Below are positions 1-5,729 of a stretch of 5,729 nucleotides of DNA, one piece after another (the first letter of the stretch is position 1; the number at the start of each line of letters is the position of its first letter). The position numbers and the translations under genes are program-made. Under the pieces are notes generated by a model, which was given only the letters and a program-made list of their open reading frames with translations, was not told the DNA's origin and did no database searches. The DNA is from an uncultured Asticcacaulis sp. GTDB taxonomy: Bacteria > Pseudomonadota > Alphaproteobacteria > Caulobacterales > Caulobacteraceae. The DNA is taken from NCBI GenBank assembly GCA_946482045.1, contig CAMLPZ010000272.1, positions 1 to 5,729 on the forward strand, given 5' to 3'.

Positions 1-138
1 GATGATTCGACGATGCCGCCGTCGCAGACCGAAACGCCAACCCTGCCGAACAGCACGGTCGACTCGGTCCCCGAAGAAGGCAAGCCCGGCACGAATGCGA
101 ATCCGACCGACGCCGCCGACAAGCCGGAAGTCCAATAA
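1..138 (+). CDS. C-terminal end of an unidentified protein (partial, starts before the window)
   Basis: Reading frame 1 is open from the first base to a TAA at 136-138 and gives 45 residues, DDSTMPPSQTETPTLP... ending ADKPEVQ. The stretch is rich in Pro, Thr, Asp, Asn and Glu, has no hydrophobic or aromatic core, and looks like an intrinsically disordered C-terminal tail. About 35 of 45 codons end in G or C, as expected for coding sequence in this GC-rich genome, and a strong intrinsic terminator begins 22 bases after the stop; both support this frame over the overlapping frame-2 reading. Tails like this occur in exported or cell-envelope proteins and in large penicillin-binding or regulatory proteins, but nothing visible fixes the family, so no function is assigned. 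Confidence 0.72.
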   Translation, partial: DDSTMPPSQTETPTLPNSTVDSVPEEGKPGTNANPTDAADKPEVQ

Positions 139-160
139 CTCCAGACCTGCTCAACGAAAG

Positions 161-190
161 ACCTCTCGCCCGTTGGGCGGGAGGTTTTTT
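161..190 (+). terminator. Intrinsic (Rho-independent) terminator
   Basis: The left arm ACCTCTCGCCC (161-171) pairs with GGGCGGGAGGT (175-185) through 11 positions, one of them a U-G wobble, around a GTT loop. A run of six T ends the element (185-190). It lies 22 bases after the stop of the upstream partial gene, so it should end that transcript and separate it from the glycoside hydrolase gene. Confidence 0.88.
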
Positions 191-191
191 G

Positions 192-221
192 TTGTCGCGC
201 ACAGTCAAAGCGCCGTAGCAT
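192..221 (+). promoter_or_regulatory. Possible promoter of the glycoside hydrolase gene
   Basis: Between the terminator and the start at 244 there is a TTGTCG (192-197) and, 18 bases further, TAGCAT (216-221). Each matches four of six bases of the housekeeping -35 (TTGACA) and -10 (TATAAT) elements. A new promoter is expected here because the terminator closes the upstream unit. The match is weak and could be chance. Confidence 0.22.
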
Positions 222-243
222 GTTGCATTCCCGCAGGTGACAC

Positions 244-1290
244 ATGCTTCGATCCGCCCTCGCCATCCTCCTTCTCACCTTCACAGCGATATCGGCATAC
301 GCAGCCAATCCCGTCCTTAAGGGCTGGTATGCTGACCCGGAAATTCGCATCTTCGGCGGCAGGTACTGGATCTATCCGACCTATTCCGATCACTTCGGTA
401 CGCCGCGCACCTCAAAGCCGCTGACGGCGGGGCAAAAATGGCAACGCGACCAGGATATCTATCCACCCTTCCTGCCCCAGACCTTCCTCGACGCATTCTC
501 AAGCGACGACCTCGTCCACTGGAAGCGCCATGATTTCGTGCTGGATGTGAAGGCTGTTAGCTGGGCGGCCTATGCCATGTGGGCGCCGTCGGCCATCGAA
601 CATAACGGCAAATACTACCTCTTCTTCGGCGCCAACGACATCAAGACCAACAATCAGTTGGGCGGCATAGGCGTGGCGGTCAGCGATAAGCCGCAGGGCC
701 CATTCCGGGACGCGCTCGGCCGGCCCCTGATCGGGCAGATCCGCAACGGCGCCCAGCCGATAGACCAGATGGTCTTCAAGGACGACGACGGCGAAATCTA
801 CATGTATTACGGCGGTTGGAAGCACGCCAATGTCGTGCGCCTGGCGCCCGACCTCTTAAGCGTCGTTCCGTTTCCCGATGGCGAGACCTATAAGGAGATC
901 ACGCCCGACCCCGCCTATGTCGAAGGCTCGTTCATGGTCAAGCGCAAGGGCGTCTATTACCTGATGTGGTCGGAAGGCGACTGGACGGGTCCCGATTACA
1001 GCGTCGCCTACGCCATGAGCCCGTCGCCGTTCGGCCCGTTCAAACGCATCGGCAAGATCCTTGAGCAGGACACGCATATCGCCAGGGGCGCCGGCCACCA
1101 TTCGGTCGTCAATATTCCCGGCACCGATGATTGGTACATCGCCTACCATCGCCGCCCGCTTGGGACCGACAACGGCAACCACCGCGAAGTCGCGATCGAA
1201 CACCTCTATTTCAACGCCGACGGTACGATCAAGCCGGTGGTGATGACGAAGGAAGGTGTGGCGCCAAGGCGGCTATCCGGGCGCAAATAG
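244..1290 (+). CDS. Secreted glycoside hydrolase family 43 protein (arabinosidase/xylosidase-like)
   Basis: This is a 348-residue exported enzyme of the GH43 five-bladed beta-propeller fold. Such enzymes cut arabinose- or xylose-containing glycans by an inverting mechanism; the exact substrate cannot be read from sequence. Residues 1-20 form a signal peptide with likely cleavage at AYA|AN. The three expected acidic residues are all present: base Asp31 in WYADPEI, pKa-modulating Asp174 in QPIDQMVF, and acid Glu227 in YVEGSFM. The family motifs MWAPS (112-116), DDDGEIYMYYGG (180-191) and GAGHHSV (282-288, His of the central channel) are also present. No extra carbohydrate-binding domain follows, so it is a single-domain enzyme. 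The ATG at 244 is preceded by AGGTGA (235-240) and gives the signal peptide directly. A long insert at about residues 49-79 comes before QTFLDAFSS. The upstream terminator makes this the first gene of its unit. The gene for a Cys/His-rich protein begins 39 bases downstream. The family call is firm; the specificity is inferred only broadly. Confidence 0.9.
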   Translation: MLRSALAILLLTFTAISAYAANPVLKGWYADPEIRIFGGRYWIYPTYSDHFGTPRTSKPLTAGQKWQRDQDIYPPFLPQTFLDAFSSDDLVHWKRHDFVLDVKAVSWAAYAMWAPSAIEHNGKYYLFFGANDIKTNNQLGGIGVAVSDKPQGPFRDALGRPLIGQIRNGAQPIDQMVFKDDDGEIYMYYGGWKHANVVRLAPDLLSVVPFPDGETYKEITPDPAYVEGSFMVKRKGVYYLMWSEGDWTGPDYSVAYAMSPSPFGPFKRIGKILEQDTHIARGAGHHSVVNIPGTDDWYIAYHRRPLGTDNGNHREVAIEHLYFNADGTIKPVVMTKEGVAPRRLSGRK

Positions 1291-1294
1291 ACAT

Positions 1295-1330
1295 TGCCCG
1301 CCCCTGCGGCACGGGCTAAAACCGCGGGCA
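1295..1330 (+). repeat. Inverted repeat in the hydrolase/Cys-His gene junction
   Basis: TGCCCGC (1295-1301) and GCGGGCA (1324-1330) are perfect 7-base inverted copies with 22 bases between them. An alternative inner stem pairs GCCCG (1296-1300) with CGGGC (1312-1316). The right arm ends on the A of the proposed ATG at 1330. No T-run follows, so it is not an intrinsic terminator. It could be an operator, an mRNA hairpin over the start site, or chance in GC-rich DNA. Apart from this, the 39-base junction holds no convincing promoter or ribosome binding site. Confidence 0.35.
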
Positions 1331-1653
1331 TGCGCTCCAATCTGATCAAGGCTTTCGCGATCGTCCTCGGGCTGCTGGCAATGCTGTCTTGCCTGCATAC
1401 GCCCGTGGCGGCGGAGCCATTGGAGCGCCATAACAGCGAAGCCCATCTCCACGCGCTTCCCCTGTCGACCGCACCATGCTGTCCCGACAAGGGGACCGCC
1501 TCCCATGCGGCCTGCAGCCAGCACGGAGCAGTCATTACCCCCATGGCATTTGCCTTTGCGCACCTGCCGCTGGCCGCCGCCCTGACCTATGAGCTGCGTC
1601 TTTCGTCGGCATCGGGCGTCAGCTATACGCCGACGGCGCCCCCGCCACGCTAA
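1330..1653 (+). CDS. Small exported Cys/His-rich protein, putative metal-binding, partner of the TonB receptor
   Basis: From the ATG at 1330 the product has 107 residues. Residues 1-28 form a signal peptide: Arg2 and Lys7, a hydrophobic core at 8-20, and likely cleavage at VAA|EP. The mature part carries His34, His39 and His41, then Cys50-Cys51, His59, Cys62 and His65 (CCPDKG followed by HAACSQH), a plausible soft-metal site. A second hydrophobic stretch at about 67-86 could be a membrane segment, and the end is Pro-rich (TAPPPR). This layout resembles small DUF2946/CopL-like proteins that I recall beside copper-related TonB receptors; the resemblance is by memory and by eye. The frame stays open upstream to a TTG at 1294, which would put 12 Ala/Pro/Arg residues before the signal peptide; ATG 1330 is preferred because it gives a normal signal peptide, although its Shine-Dalgarno is poor. 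The receptor gene follows after 53 bases on the same strand, so co-expression is likely. A role as periplasmic metal chaperone, sensor or buffer is inference. Confidence 0.72.
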   Translation: MRSNLIKAFAIVLGLLAMLSCLHTPVAAEPLERHNSEAHLHALPLSTAPCCPDKGTASHAACSQHGAVITPMAFAFAHLPLAAALTYELRLSSASGVSYTPTAPPPR

Positions 1654-1693
1654 TCCTCCCAGAACCGGATACCCAACCCTTTTTATCCATTCT

Positions 1694-1700
1694 GAGGGAG
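1694..1700 (+). promoter_or_regulatory. Ribosome binding site fixing the GTG start of the receptor
   Basis: GAGGGAG lies 6 bases before GTG 1707-1709, ideal spacing, and decides this non-ATG start. The rest of the 53-base gap (1654-1706) shows no strong promoter. A CTCCC at 1656-1660 could pair with GGGAG at 1696-1700 in the mRNA and mask this site. Confidence 0.75.
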
Positions 1701-1706
1701 TCTATC

Positions 1707-3674
1707 GTGACAACCCGTATCAAAACCGTGGCAGCGCTGGCCGCCCTGCTGTCCGCCTGCGCCATCTCCGTCCATGCCCAGGACACGCATGAAGATCATG
1801 CTGAACAGGCCGAAGAGACAGAAACCGAAGACATCGTCATCCAGTCCACACGCTCCAAGCGCCGCGTCCAGGCCGAACCCGTGCGCGTCGAGGTCATCAC
1901 GCGCGAGGAAATCGAGGAAAAGATGCTGATGCGGCCGGGCAATGTCGCCATGATTATGAGCGAGACCGGTGGCGTCCGCATGCAGGTCACCTCACCGGCT
2001 CTCGGGGCGGCCAATATCCGCATCCAGGGCATGAGCGGCCGCTATTCGCAGATCCTGGCCGACGGCCTGCCGCTCTATGGCGGCCAGGCATCGTCCCTCG
2101 GCGTTCTTCAGGTCACACCGGCCGACCTTGGCCAGGTCGAAGTCATCAAGGGCGCGGCCTCGGCCCTCTACGGCCCGTCCGCCCTGGGCGGCGTCGTCAA
2201 CCTGATCGCACGACGGCCCGGCGACGTGGCGGCGGGCGAAATCCTGCTGAATGCCACCAGCCGCGACGGCCAGGATATCACAGCCTATCTCGCCGCGCCG
2301 CTGTCGGACCAATGGGGCTACTCCCTGACCGCCGGCTATCACCGCCAGAGCCAGCACGACCTCGACGACGACGGCTGGCTTGACATTCCGCGCTATGAGC
2401 GTTGGACCGCCCGGCCGCGCCTGTTCTGGACGGGCACGGACGGCGGCTCAGCCTTTGTCACGCTGGGCGCCATGACCGAACTGCGCGGCGGCGGCACTGT
2501 AGCCGGCCGCACGGCGCCCGACGGCCAGCCGTTCCAGCAGGACCAGGACAGCCACCGCCTCGACGCCGGCATCAGCGCCGAACTACCATTGGAAGGCCTC
2601 GGCACCCTGCATATCCGCGCATCGGCCATGACCCAGACGCACCACCATGTCTTCGGCACGGTGGTCGAGGACGACAGGCACCGCACCGCCTTTGCCGAAA
2701 CCGCGCTGGGCGATACGGTCGGCAAGACATCCTGGCTGGCGGGCGTCGCCATCCAGGCCGACAGCTACCGCTCGGACGCCTTCCCTGGCTTCGACTACAG
2801 CTTCACTGTGCCGGCCATCTTCGCCCAGGTCGAGCACGACGTCCGCGACAACCTGACGCTTGCCGCCAGCGGACGCATCGATGCCCACAGCGAATACGGC
2901 ACGCGTTTCAGTCCCCGCCTGTCGGCCCTCTACCGTACCGGCCCTTGGACTTTCCGCGGCTCGGTCGGCGGCGGTTTCTACGCGCCGACGCCCCTGGTCG
3001 AAGAGACCGAAGCCAACGGCCTGTCGCGTCTGGAACCGTTGGGCAAGCTTGAAGCCGAAACAGCGCAGAACGCGTCGTTCGAAGTCGGCTACGCCAGGCG
3101 GCCATTCGAGGTCAATGTCGCCCTGTTTGCATCGAATATGGACAACACCACGCGCGTCGAAGCCGTTCCAGCGGATCGGGTTCGCCTGATCAATATCGAC
3201 GGCCAGACGCGCATTCGTGGTTCGGAATGGCTGCTGCGCTGGCGCCGCCAGGCCTTCACGGTCACCGGCTCCTACGTCTATGTCGACGCGACCGAACCGG
3301 ACCTGACGGGCGCAGGCCGCCGCGCCGTCCCGCTGACGCCCAAGCATACGGCCGGCATTGTCGGCATGTGGGAACAGCACGATGTCGGCCGGGTCGGCGT
3401 CGAGCTCTACTACACCGGCCGCCAGGACCTGGAGGACAATCCTTATCGATCCGTCAGCAAGCCGTATGTCGTGCTGGGCGTGCTGGCCGAAAAGGTGTTC
3501 GGTAAGGTCAGCGTCTTCATCAATGCCGAGAACATCGGCGATGTCCGCCAGAGCCGCTACGATCCGATGCTGTTGCCCGGCCGCGCACCGGAGGGCGCCT
3601 GGACGGTCGATGCCTGGGCGCCGACCGACGGCTTTATCGTCAATGGTGGTATCCGGGTGAAGTTCGGCGGATAA
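1707..3674 (+). CDS. TonB-dependent outer-membrane receptor (metal or metal-chelate type)
   Basis: This 655-residue protein imports a substrate through the outer membrane using TonB-ExbBD energy. It starts at GTG 1707, which has an excellent Shine-Dalgarno. Residues 1-24 form a signal peptide with likely cleavage at VHA|QD. A short His/acidic stretch follows (THEDHAEQAEETETED, 27-42), then a TonB box-like DIVIQST (42-48). The plug domain spans about 55-172, with the typical NIRIQGM (103-109), ILADGLPLYGG (116-126), LGQVEVIKGAASALYGPSAL (141-160) and GGVVNLIARRPG (161-172). The rest is a 22-strand-type beta barrel, ending with a receptor-like AENIGDVRQSRYDP (607-620) and IRVKFGG. The length fits siderophore, vitamin or metal receptors, not the much longer sugar-type SusC proteins. 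A His triplet (312-314) lies in the barrel. The final residue is Gly, with the aromatic Phe653 third from the end, unlike most outer-membrane proteins. The Cys/His-rich small gene just upstream suggests copper or zinc traffic; a siderophore substrate remains possible. Receptor identity is firm, ligand is inferred. Confidence 0.92.
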   Translation: MTTRIKTVAALAALLSACAISVHAQDTHEDHAEQAEETETEDIVIQSTRSKRRVQAEPVRVEVITREEIEEKMLMRPGNVAMIMSETGGVRMQVTSPALGAANIRIQGMSGRYSQILADGLPLYGGQASSLGVLQVTPADLGQVEVIKGAASALYGPSALGGVVNLIARRPGDVAAGEILLNATSRDGQDITAYLAAPLSDQWGYSLTAGYHRQSQHDLDDDGWLDIPRYERWTARPRLFWTGTDGGSAFVTLGAMTELRGGGTVAGRTAPDGQPFQQDQDSHRLDAGISAELPLEGLGTLHIRASAMTQTHHHVFGTVVEDDRHRTAFAETALGDTVGKTSWLAGVAIQADSYRSDAFPGFDYSFTVPAIFAQVEHDVRDNLTLAASGRIDAHSEYGTRFSPRLSALYRTGPWTFRGSVGGGFYAPTPLVEETEANGLSRLEPLGKLEAETAQNASFEVGYARRPFEVNVALFASNMDNTTRVEAVPADRVRLINIDGQTRIRGSEWLLRWRRQAFTVTGSYVYVDATEPDLTGAGRRAVPLTPKHTAGIVGMWEQHDVGRVGVELYYTGRQDLEDNPYRSVSKPYVVLGVLAEKVFGKVSVFINAENIGDVRQSRYDPMLLPGRAPEGAWTVDAWAPTDGFIVNGGIRVKFGG

Positions 3675-3681
3675 AACTGGA

Positions 3682-3711
3682 TGGGCCGGTGCTAAACCTC
3701 GCGCCGGCCCA
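3682..3711. terminator. Hairpin between convergent genes, possible weak bidirectional terminator
   Basis: TGGGCCGG (3682-3689) and CCGGCCCA (3704-3711) pair perfectly. Three more positions (3690-3692 with 3701-3703, one a U-G wobble on the + strand) extend the stem around an 8-base loop. It begins 8 bases after the receptor stop and includes the stop codon of the - strand permease. There is no T-run for the + direction; in the - direction TTTT (3676-3673) follows about 5 bases beyond the stem. Position and strength suggest a shared termination or mRNA-stabilising structure, though it is not a classical intrinsic terminator. Confidence 0.5.
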
Positions 3712-5017
3712 GTCCCAGCAGATTGCCCCACGACAGCTTGGCGCCCGACAGCGCGCCGTGGCGGAAGGCGCGCCGGCCCATATTGACCATGAACAGCCCG
3801 ACCACAGCCATGCCGCCAAGCGTCGCGGCGATTTCCCACCACGGCAGGGACTGGCTCAGGCGCAGCGGCATCAGGAACGGCGTGAACAGCGGAAACCACG
3901 ACATGTATTTCAGCATGGGCAGGTCCGGCGAGGTGAAGGCGACCTGCATGGTCATCATGGGGATCATCAGCACGATGGTGACCGGGCCGATAATTGCCTG
4001 AGCGTCCTTCTGCGTCTCGCAGAAGGCGCCGACGGCCGCGAAAAAGACGCCGAACATCAGGTAACCACCGAAGAAGTAGGTCAGCAGCAGGGCGATGTGG
4101 ACGGGAGAGAAGGTCCCCGCCAGTACCTGCGAAACCGCCTGCGCCTTGTCGGCCGGCAGGACATTAAAGCCGTAATAGCTGAGCGTGCCGATCGCGGTGG
4201 CCCACAACGCCCCAACGGTCAGCGTGATGCCGGCCACGCCCAAGACCTTGCCGATCAGGATGGATTCGGCCGGCGCCGACGACAGCAGCACCTCGAGCAC
4301 CTTGCTCGACTTCTCTTCGATGACCGAACCCAGCAGGATCATCGACGACGAGAAGATCGATATCCAGGTGATATAGCTGATGGCGATGCCGATGAACCTG
4401 GGCGCGTTGTCCTGGACATTGGCGGCGAAGTCATCGGTCTTGGTCTCCGCAGCGCTTCGCGGCGTCAGGCTGACAATATCGGCCCTTGCGTCGCGCATTT
4501 CGTGCGCAAGCGCAGGATCGACGCCCTTGAGATGCGCGACCTTATAATATTGCAGGCCGTGCAGGTCCCACAGGATCTTGTTCTGTACGCTATCCTTGTG
4601 ACCGCTGTCGGACCACAGCCGGAAGAACAGCTTGTCCCCCGCGTCGCCGGCGATCACGACGGTATCGATACGGCCAGCCGCCAGCACGGCGCCGATCCGG
4701 GTTTCCGCCTCAGCAACCGTCCGGGCTTCCGCCAGTTCGGGCGGCGTGGCGACCAGTTGCAGGCCGCTGTCGTCGAACATGCCCTTGTCCTTTTTGGGCG
4801 CCTGGGCGCGGATGATCGCTTCGAGATCATCCTGTATACCGGTGCCGCTCAAGTCGAGCACGGCCACGGCCTGAACGGGAGCGGACTGCCGCATCATCAT
4901 CGGGATGAAGATGCTGGCGGCAATAATGGTGGGAAGCGTGACCAGTGACAGCCAGAAGCCGACCGTGCGGACAAAGGCCAGGTATTCGCGCCGGGCGATC
5001 AGGAATGTCTTAGACAT
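3692..5017 (-). CDS. ABC-2 type exporter permease (NatB-like)
   Basis: This 441-residue inner-membrane protein is the membrane subunit of an ABC exporter, made with the ATPase encoded just upstream on the same strand. It has one N-terminal membrane segment (about 20-42), a large extracytoplasmic domain (about 43-207), then a cluster of segments near 208-231, 259-282, 307-332, 342-362 and 395-413. This is the ABC2_membrane_3 (NatB/YhaP-like) layout. The hallmark coupling motif IEEKSSKVLEVLLSSAPAE (233-251) followed by GKVLG (256-260) sits after the second segment and contacts the ATPase. Its ATG (5017-5015) overlaps the end of the ATPase gene by 8 bases (ATGTCTAA), and a GGAGG (5027-5023) stands 5 bases before it, so translation is coupled. 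NatAB exports sodium in Bacillus, but relatives carry varied or unknown substrates, so no substrate is assigned. The gene looks intact and converges on the receptor gene with a 17-base gap. Confidence 0.9.
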   Translation of the reverse strand: MSKTFLIARREYLAFVRTVGFWLSLVTLPTIIAASIFIPMMMRQSAPVQAVAVLDLSGTGIQDDLEAIIRAQAPKKDKGMFDDSGLQLVATPPELAEARTVAEAETRIGAVLAAGRIDTVVIAGDAGDKLFFRLWSDSGHKDSVQNKILWDLHGLQYYKVAHLKGVDPALAHEMRDARADIVSLTPRSAAETKTDDFAANVQDNAPRFIGIAISYITWISIFSSSMILLGSVIEEKSSKVLEVLLSSAPAESILIGKVLGVAGITLTVGALWATAIGTLSYYGFNVLPADKAQAVSQVLAGTFSPVHIALLLTYFFGGYLMFGVFFAAVGAFCETQKDAQAIIGPVTIVLMIPMMTMQVAFTSPDLPMLKYMSWFPLFTPFLMPLRLSQSLPWWEIAATLGGMAVVGLFMVNMGRRAFRHGALSGAKLSWGNLLGLGRREV

Positions 5018-5729
5018 GGCTGCCTCCGGTCAAGACGATGAATGCGTCGTGCAGGCTGGGTTCGCGGGCTTCGAAACGGGTGATGTCGAGCCCCTTCTGG
5101 AAAGCGGCCTTCAGCGCCGCGTGGGGACTGGCCCCGGGCTCAAGTTCGCAATGCCAGAGATGCGCCCCCTCCTCGCCCGCGCCGGCCGATTCGACGTGGC
5201 GGATGCCTGGAAGCGCACGGACATCAGCCTCGCTTAGGTGGCCTTCCAACTCCAGCGACCGGGGCGCCGCCGCACGCGCCTGTTTCAGCGTGCCGTCGAA
5301 CACCTTACGCCCCTTGGACAGCATGACGACGTCCTGGCACAGCCGTTCGGCGTGGGCCATGACGTGGGTCGAGAACAGCACCGTGCCGCCGCGTTTGGCG
5401 ATATCGCGGATGACGCCTTCCAGGCTCTGCTGGTTGACCGGATCGAGCCCCGAAAACGGCTCATCGAGGATGACCAGTTCAGGTTCGTGCACCAGGCACG
5501 AGATCAGTTGCACCTTCTGCGACATGCCCTTCGACAGCGCGCTGATCTTCTTGTTGATCGCGTCGCCCAGGCCGTGTTGCGTCAGCATGTCCTTGCCGCG
5601 CCGGCGAGCGACCGATGCCTTGACGCCCTTCAGCCCCGCCAGGAAGACGATGACATCGATCGCCGTCATCTTCTTATAGAGGCCGCGCTCTTCCGGCAGG
5701 AAGCCGATGCGGTCGAGCATCTTTTCGCC
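5010..5729 (-). CDS. ABC exporter ATP-binding subunit (NatA-like), N-terminus beyond the window
   Basis: The frame is open from the window's right edge (codons for Gly-Glu-Lys before the first visible Met at 5720) to TAA at 5012-5010, giving 239 residues. That Met is internal and not the start: family members are about 300 residues, and the Walker A region must lie outside. Counted from Met 5720, one sees FLPEERGLYKK (7-17, the Q-loop region of this subfamily, with Glu where many ABC ATPases have Gln), a signature variant LSKGMSQ (62-68), Walker B LVILDEP (82-88), D-loop SGLDP (90-94) and switch His in STHV (117-120). A C-terminal domain of about 90 residues (DUF4162-like) follows and ends EPSLHDAFIVLTGG. 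It powers the permease encoded downstream, with which its gene overlaps by 8 bases. The promoter is outside the window. Confidence 0.93.
   Translation of the reverse strand, partial: GEKMLDRIGFLPEERGLYKKMTAIDVIVFLAGLKGVKASVARRRGKDMLTQHGLGDAINKKISALSKGMSQKVQLISCLVHEPELVILDEPFSGLDPVNQQSLEGVIRDIAKRGGTVLFSTHVMAHAERLCQDVVMLSKGRKVFDGTLKQARAAAPRSLELEGHLSEADVRALPGIRHVESAGAGEEGAHLWHCELEPGASPHAALKAAFQKGLDITRFEAREPSLHDAFIVLTGGSHV
5023..5027 (-). promoter_or_regulatory. Ribosome binding site of the ABC permease inside the ATPase gene
   Basis: Read on the - strand, GGAGG lies 5 bases before the permease ATG at 5017-5015 and within the last codons of the ATPase gene. With the 8-base overlap of the two genes it indicates coupled translation and matched subunit supply. 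Confidence 0.75.

Noticed and set aside
2..424. 140-codon frame beginning at base 2
   Set aside because: It runs through the terminator and into the signal peptide of the hydrolase, and is Arg/Ser-rich without a core; frame 1 ends sensibly before the terminator.
1296..1320. Terminator after the hydrolase gene
   Set aside because: The GCCCG/CGGGC stem is only 5 bases with a 10-base loop and is followed by TAAAA, not a T-run.
1294..1329. TTG start at 1294 for the Cys/His protein, 3 bases after the hydrolase stop
   Set aside because: No ribosome binding site precedes it and it would put 12 Ala/Pro/Arg residues ahead of a complete signal peptide. ATG 1330 is the simpler start, though coupling from the hydrolase is not excluded.
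244..3674. A classical polysaccharide utilisation locus (hydrolase plus TonB receptor)
   Set aside because: The receptor is short (655 residues) with a metal/siderophore-type plug, there is no SusD-like gene or sugar regulator in view, and a Cys/His protein lies between the two. Kept only as an alternative reading.
2583..3899. 438-codon open frame on the - strand, antisense to the receptor and running into the permease region
   Set aside because: It has no recognisable domain, lies wholly over well-supported genes, and is Arg/Ala/Asp-rich as expected of the reverse strand of GC-rich coding sequence.
3689..4948. 419-codon open frame on the + strand opposite the ABC permease
   Set aside because: The product is a low-complexity Arg/Gln/Asp/His-rich sequence typical of a shadow frame; the opposite strand encodes a clear permease with family motifs and a proper ribosome site.
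5038..5679. 213-codon + strand frame opposite the ABC ATPase
   Set aside because: Shadow of the ATPase, whose signature, Walker B and switch motifs are unmistakable on the - strand.

Overview
The window is a GC-rich piece of a Gram-negative genome. Signal peptides, a TonB-dependent outer-membrane receptor and strong G/C bias at third codon positions fit an alphaproteobacterium, perhaps Caulobacterales (Asticcacaulis-like) or Sphingomonadales. That placement rests on general resemblance, not on a marker gene. I see no mobile element, CRISPR array, tRNA or rRNA, and gene density is that of ordinary chromosome.

Layout, left to right. Bases 1-138 hold the last 45 codons of a + strand gene whose product ends in a disordered Pro/Thr/Asp/Glu-rich tail; a strong intrinsic terminator follows at 161-190. 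A secreted family-43 glycoside hydrolase (244-1290, +) comes next. It is followed after 39 bases by a small exported Cys/His-rich protein (1330-1653, +) and, 53 bases later, by a 655-residue TonB-dependent receptor (1707-3674, +). A convergent ABC exporter operon fills the rest on the - strand: a partial ATPase (5010-5729) overlapping an ABC-2 permease (3692-5017). The convergent stop codons are only 17 bases apart and share a GC-rich hairpin.

How the parts may work together. The ATPase and permease are translationally coupled (8-base overlap, internal Shine-Dalgarno) and should form one NatA/NatB-type exporter. The Cys/His-rich small protein and the receptor look like a functional pair. The small protein has a CC...HxxCxxH cluster after its signal peptide, and the receptor has a His/acidic N-terminus ahead of its TonB box plus a His triplet in the barrel. 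This suggests traffic of a transition metal such as copper or zinc, or of a metal chelate, across the outer membrane. The hydrolase lies directly upstream and may be co-transcribed, but its function (arabinan/xylan-type sugars) does not obviously match metal uptake. Whether it belongs to the same unit is the main open question here. I found no clearly novel system; the Cys/His protein-receptor pair is the most worthwhile lead.
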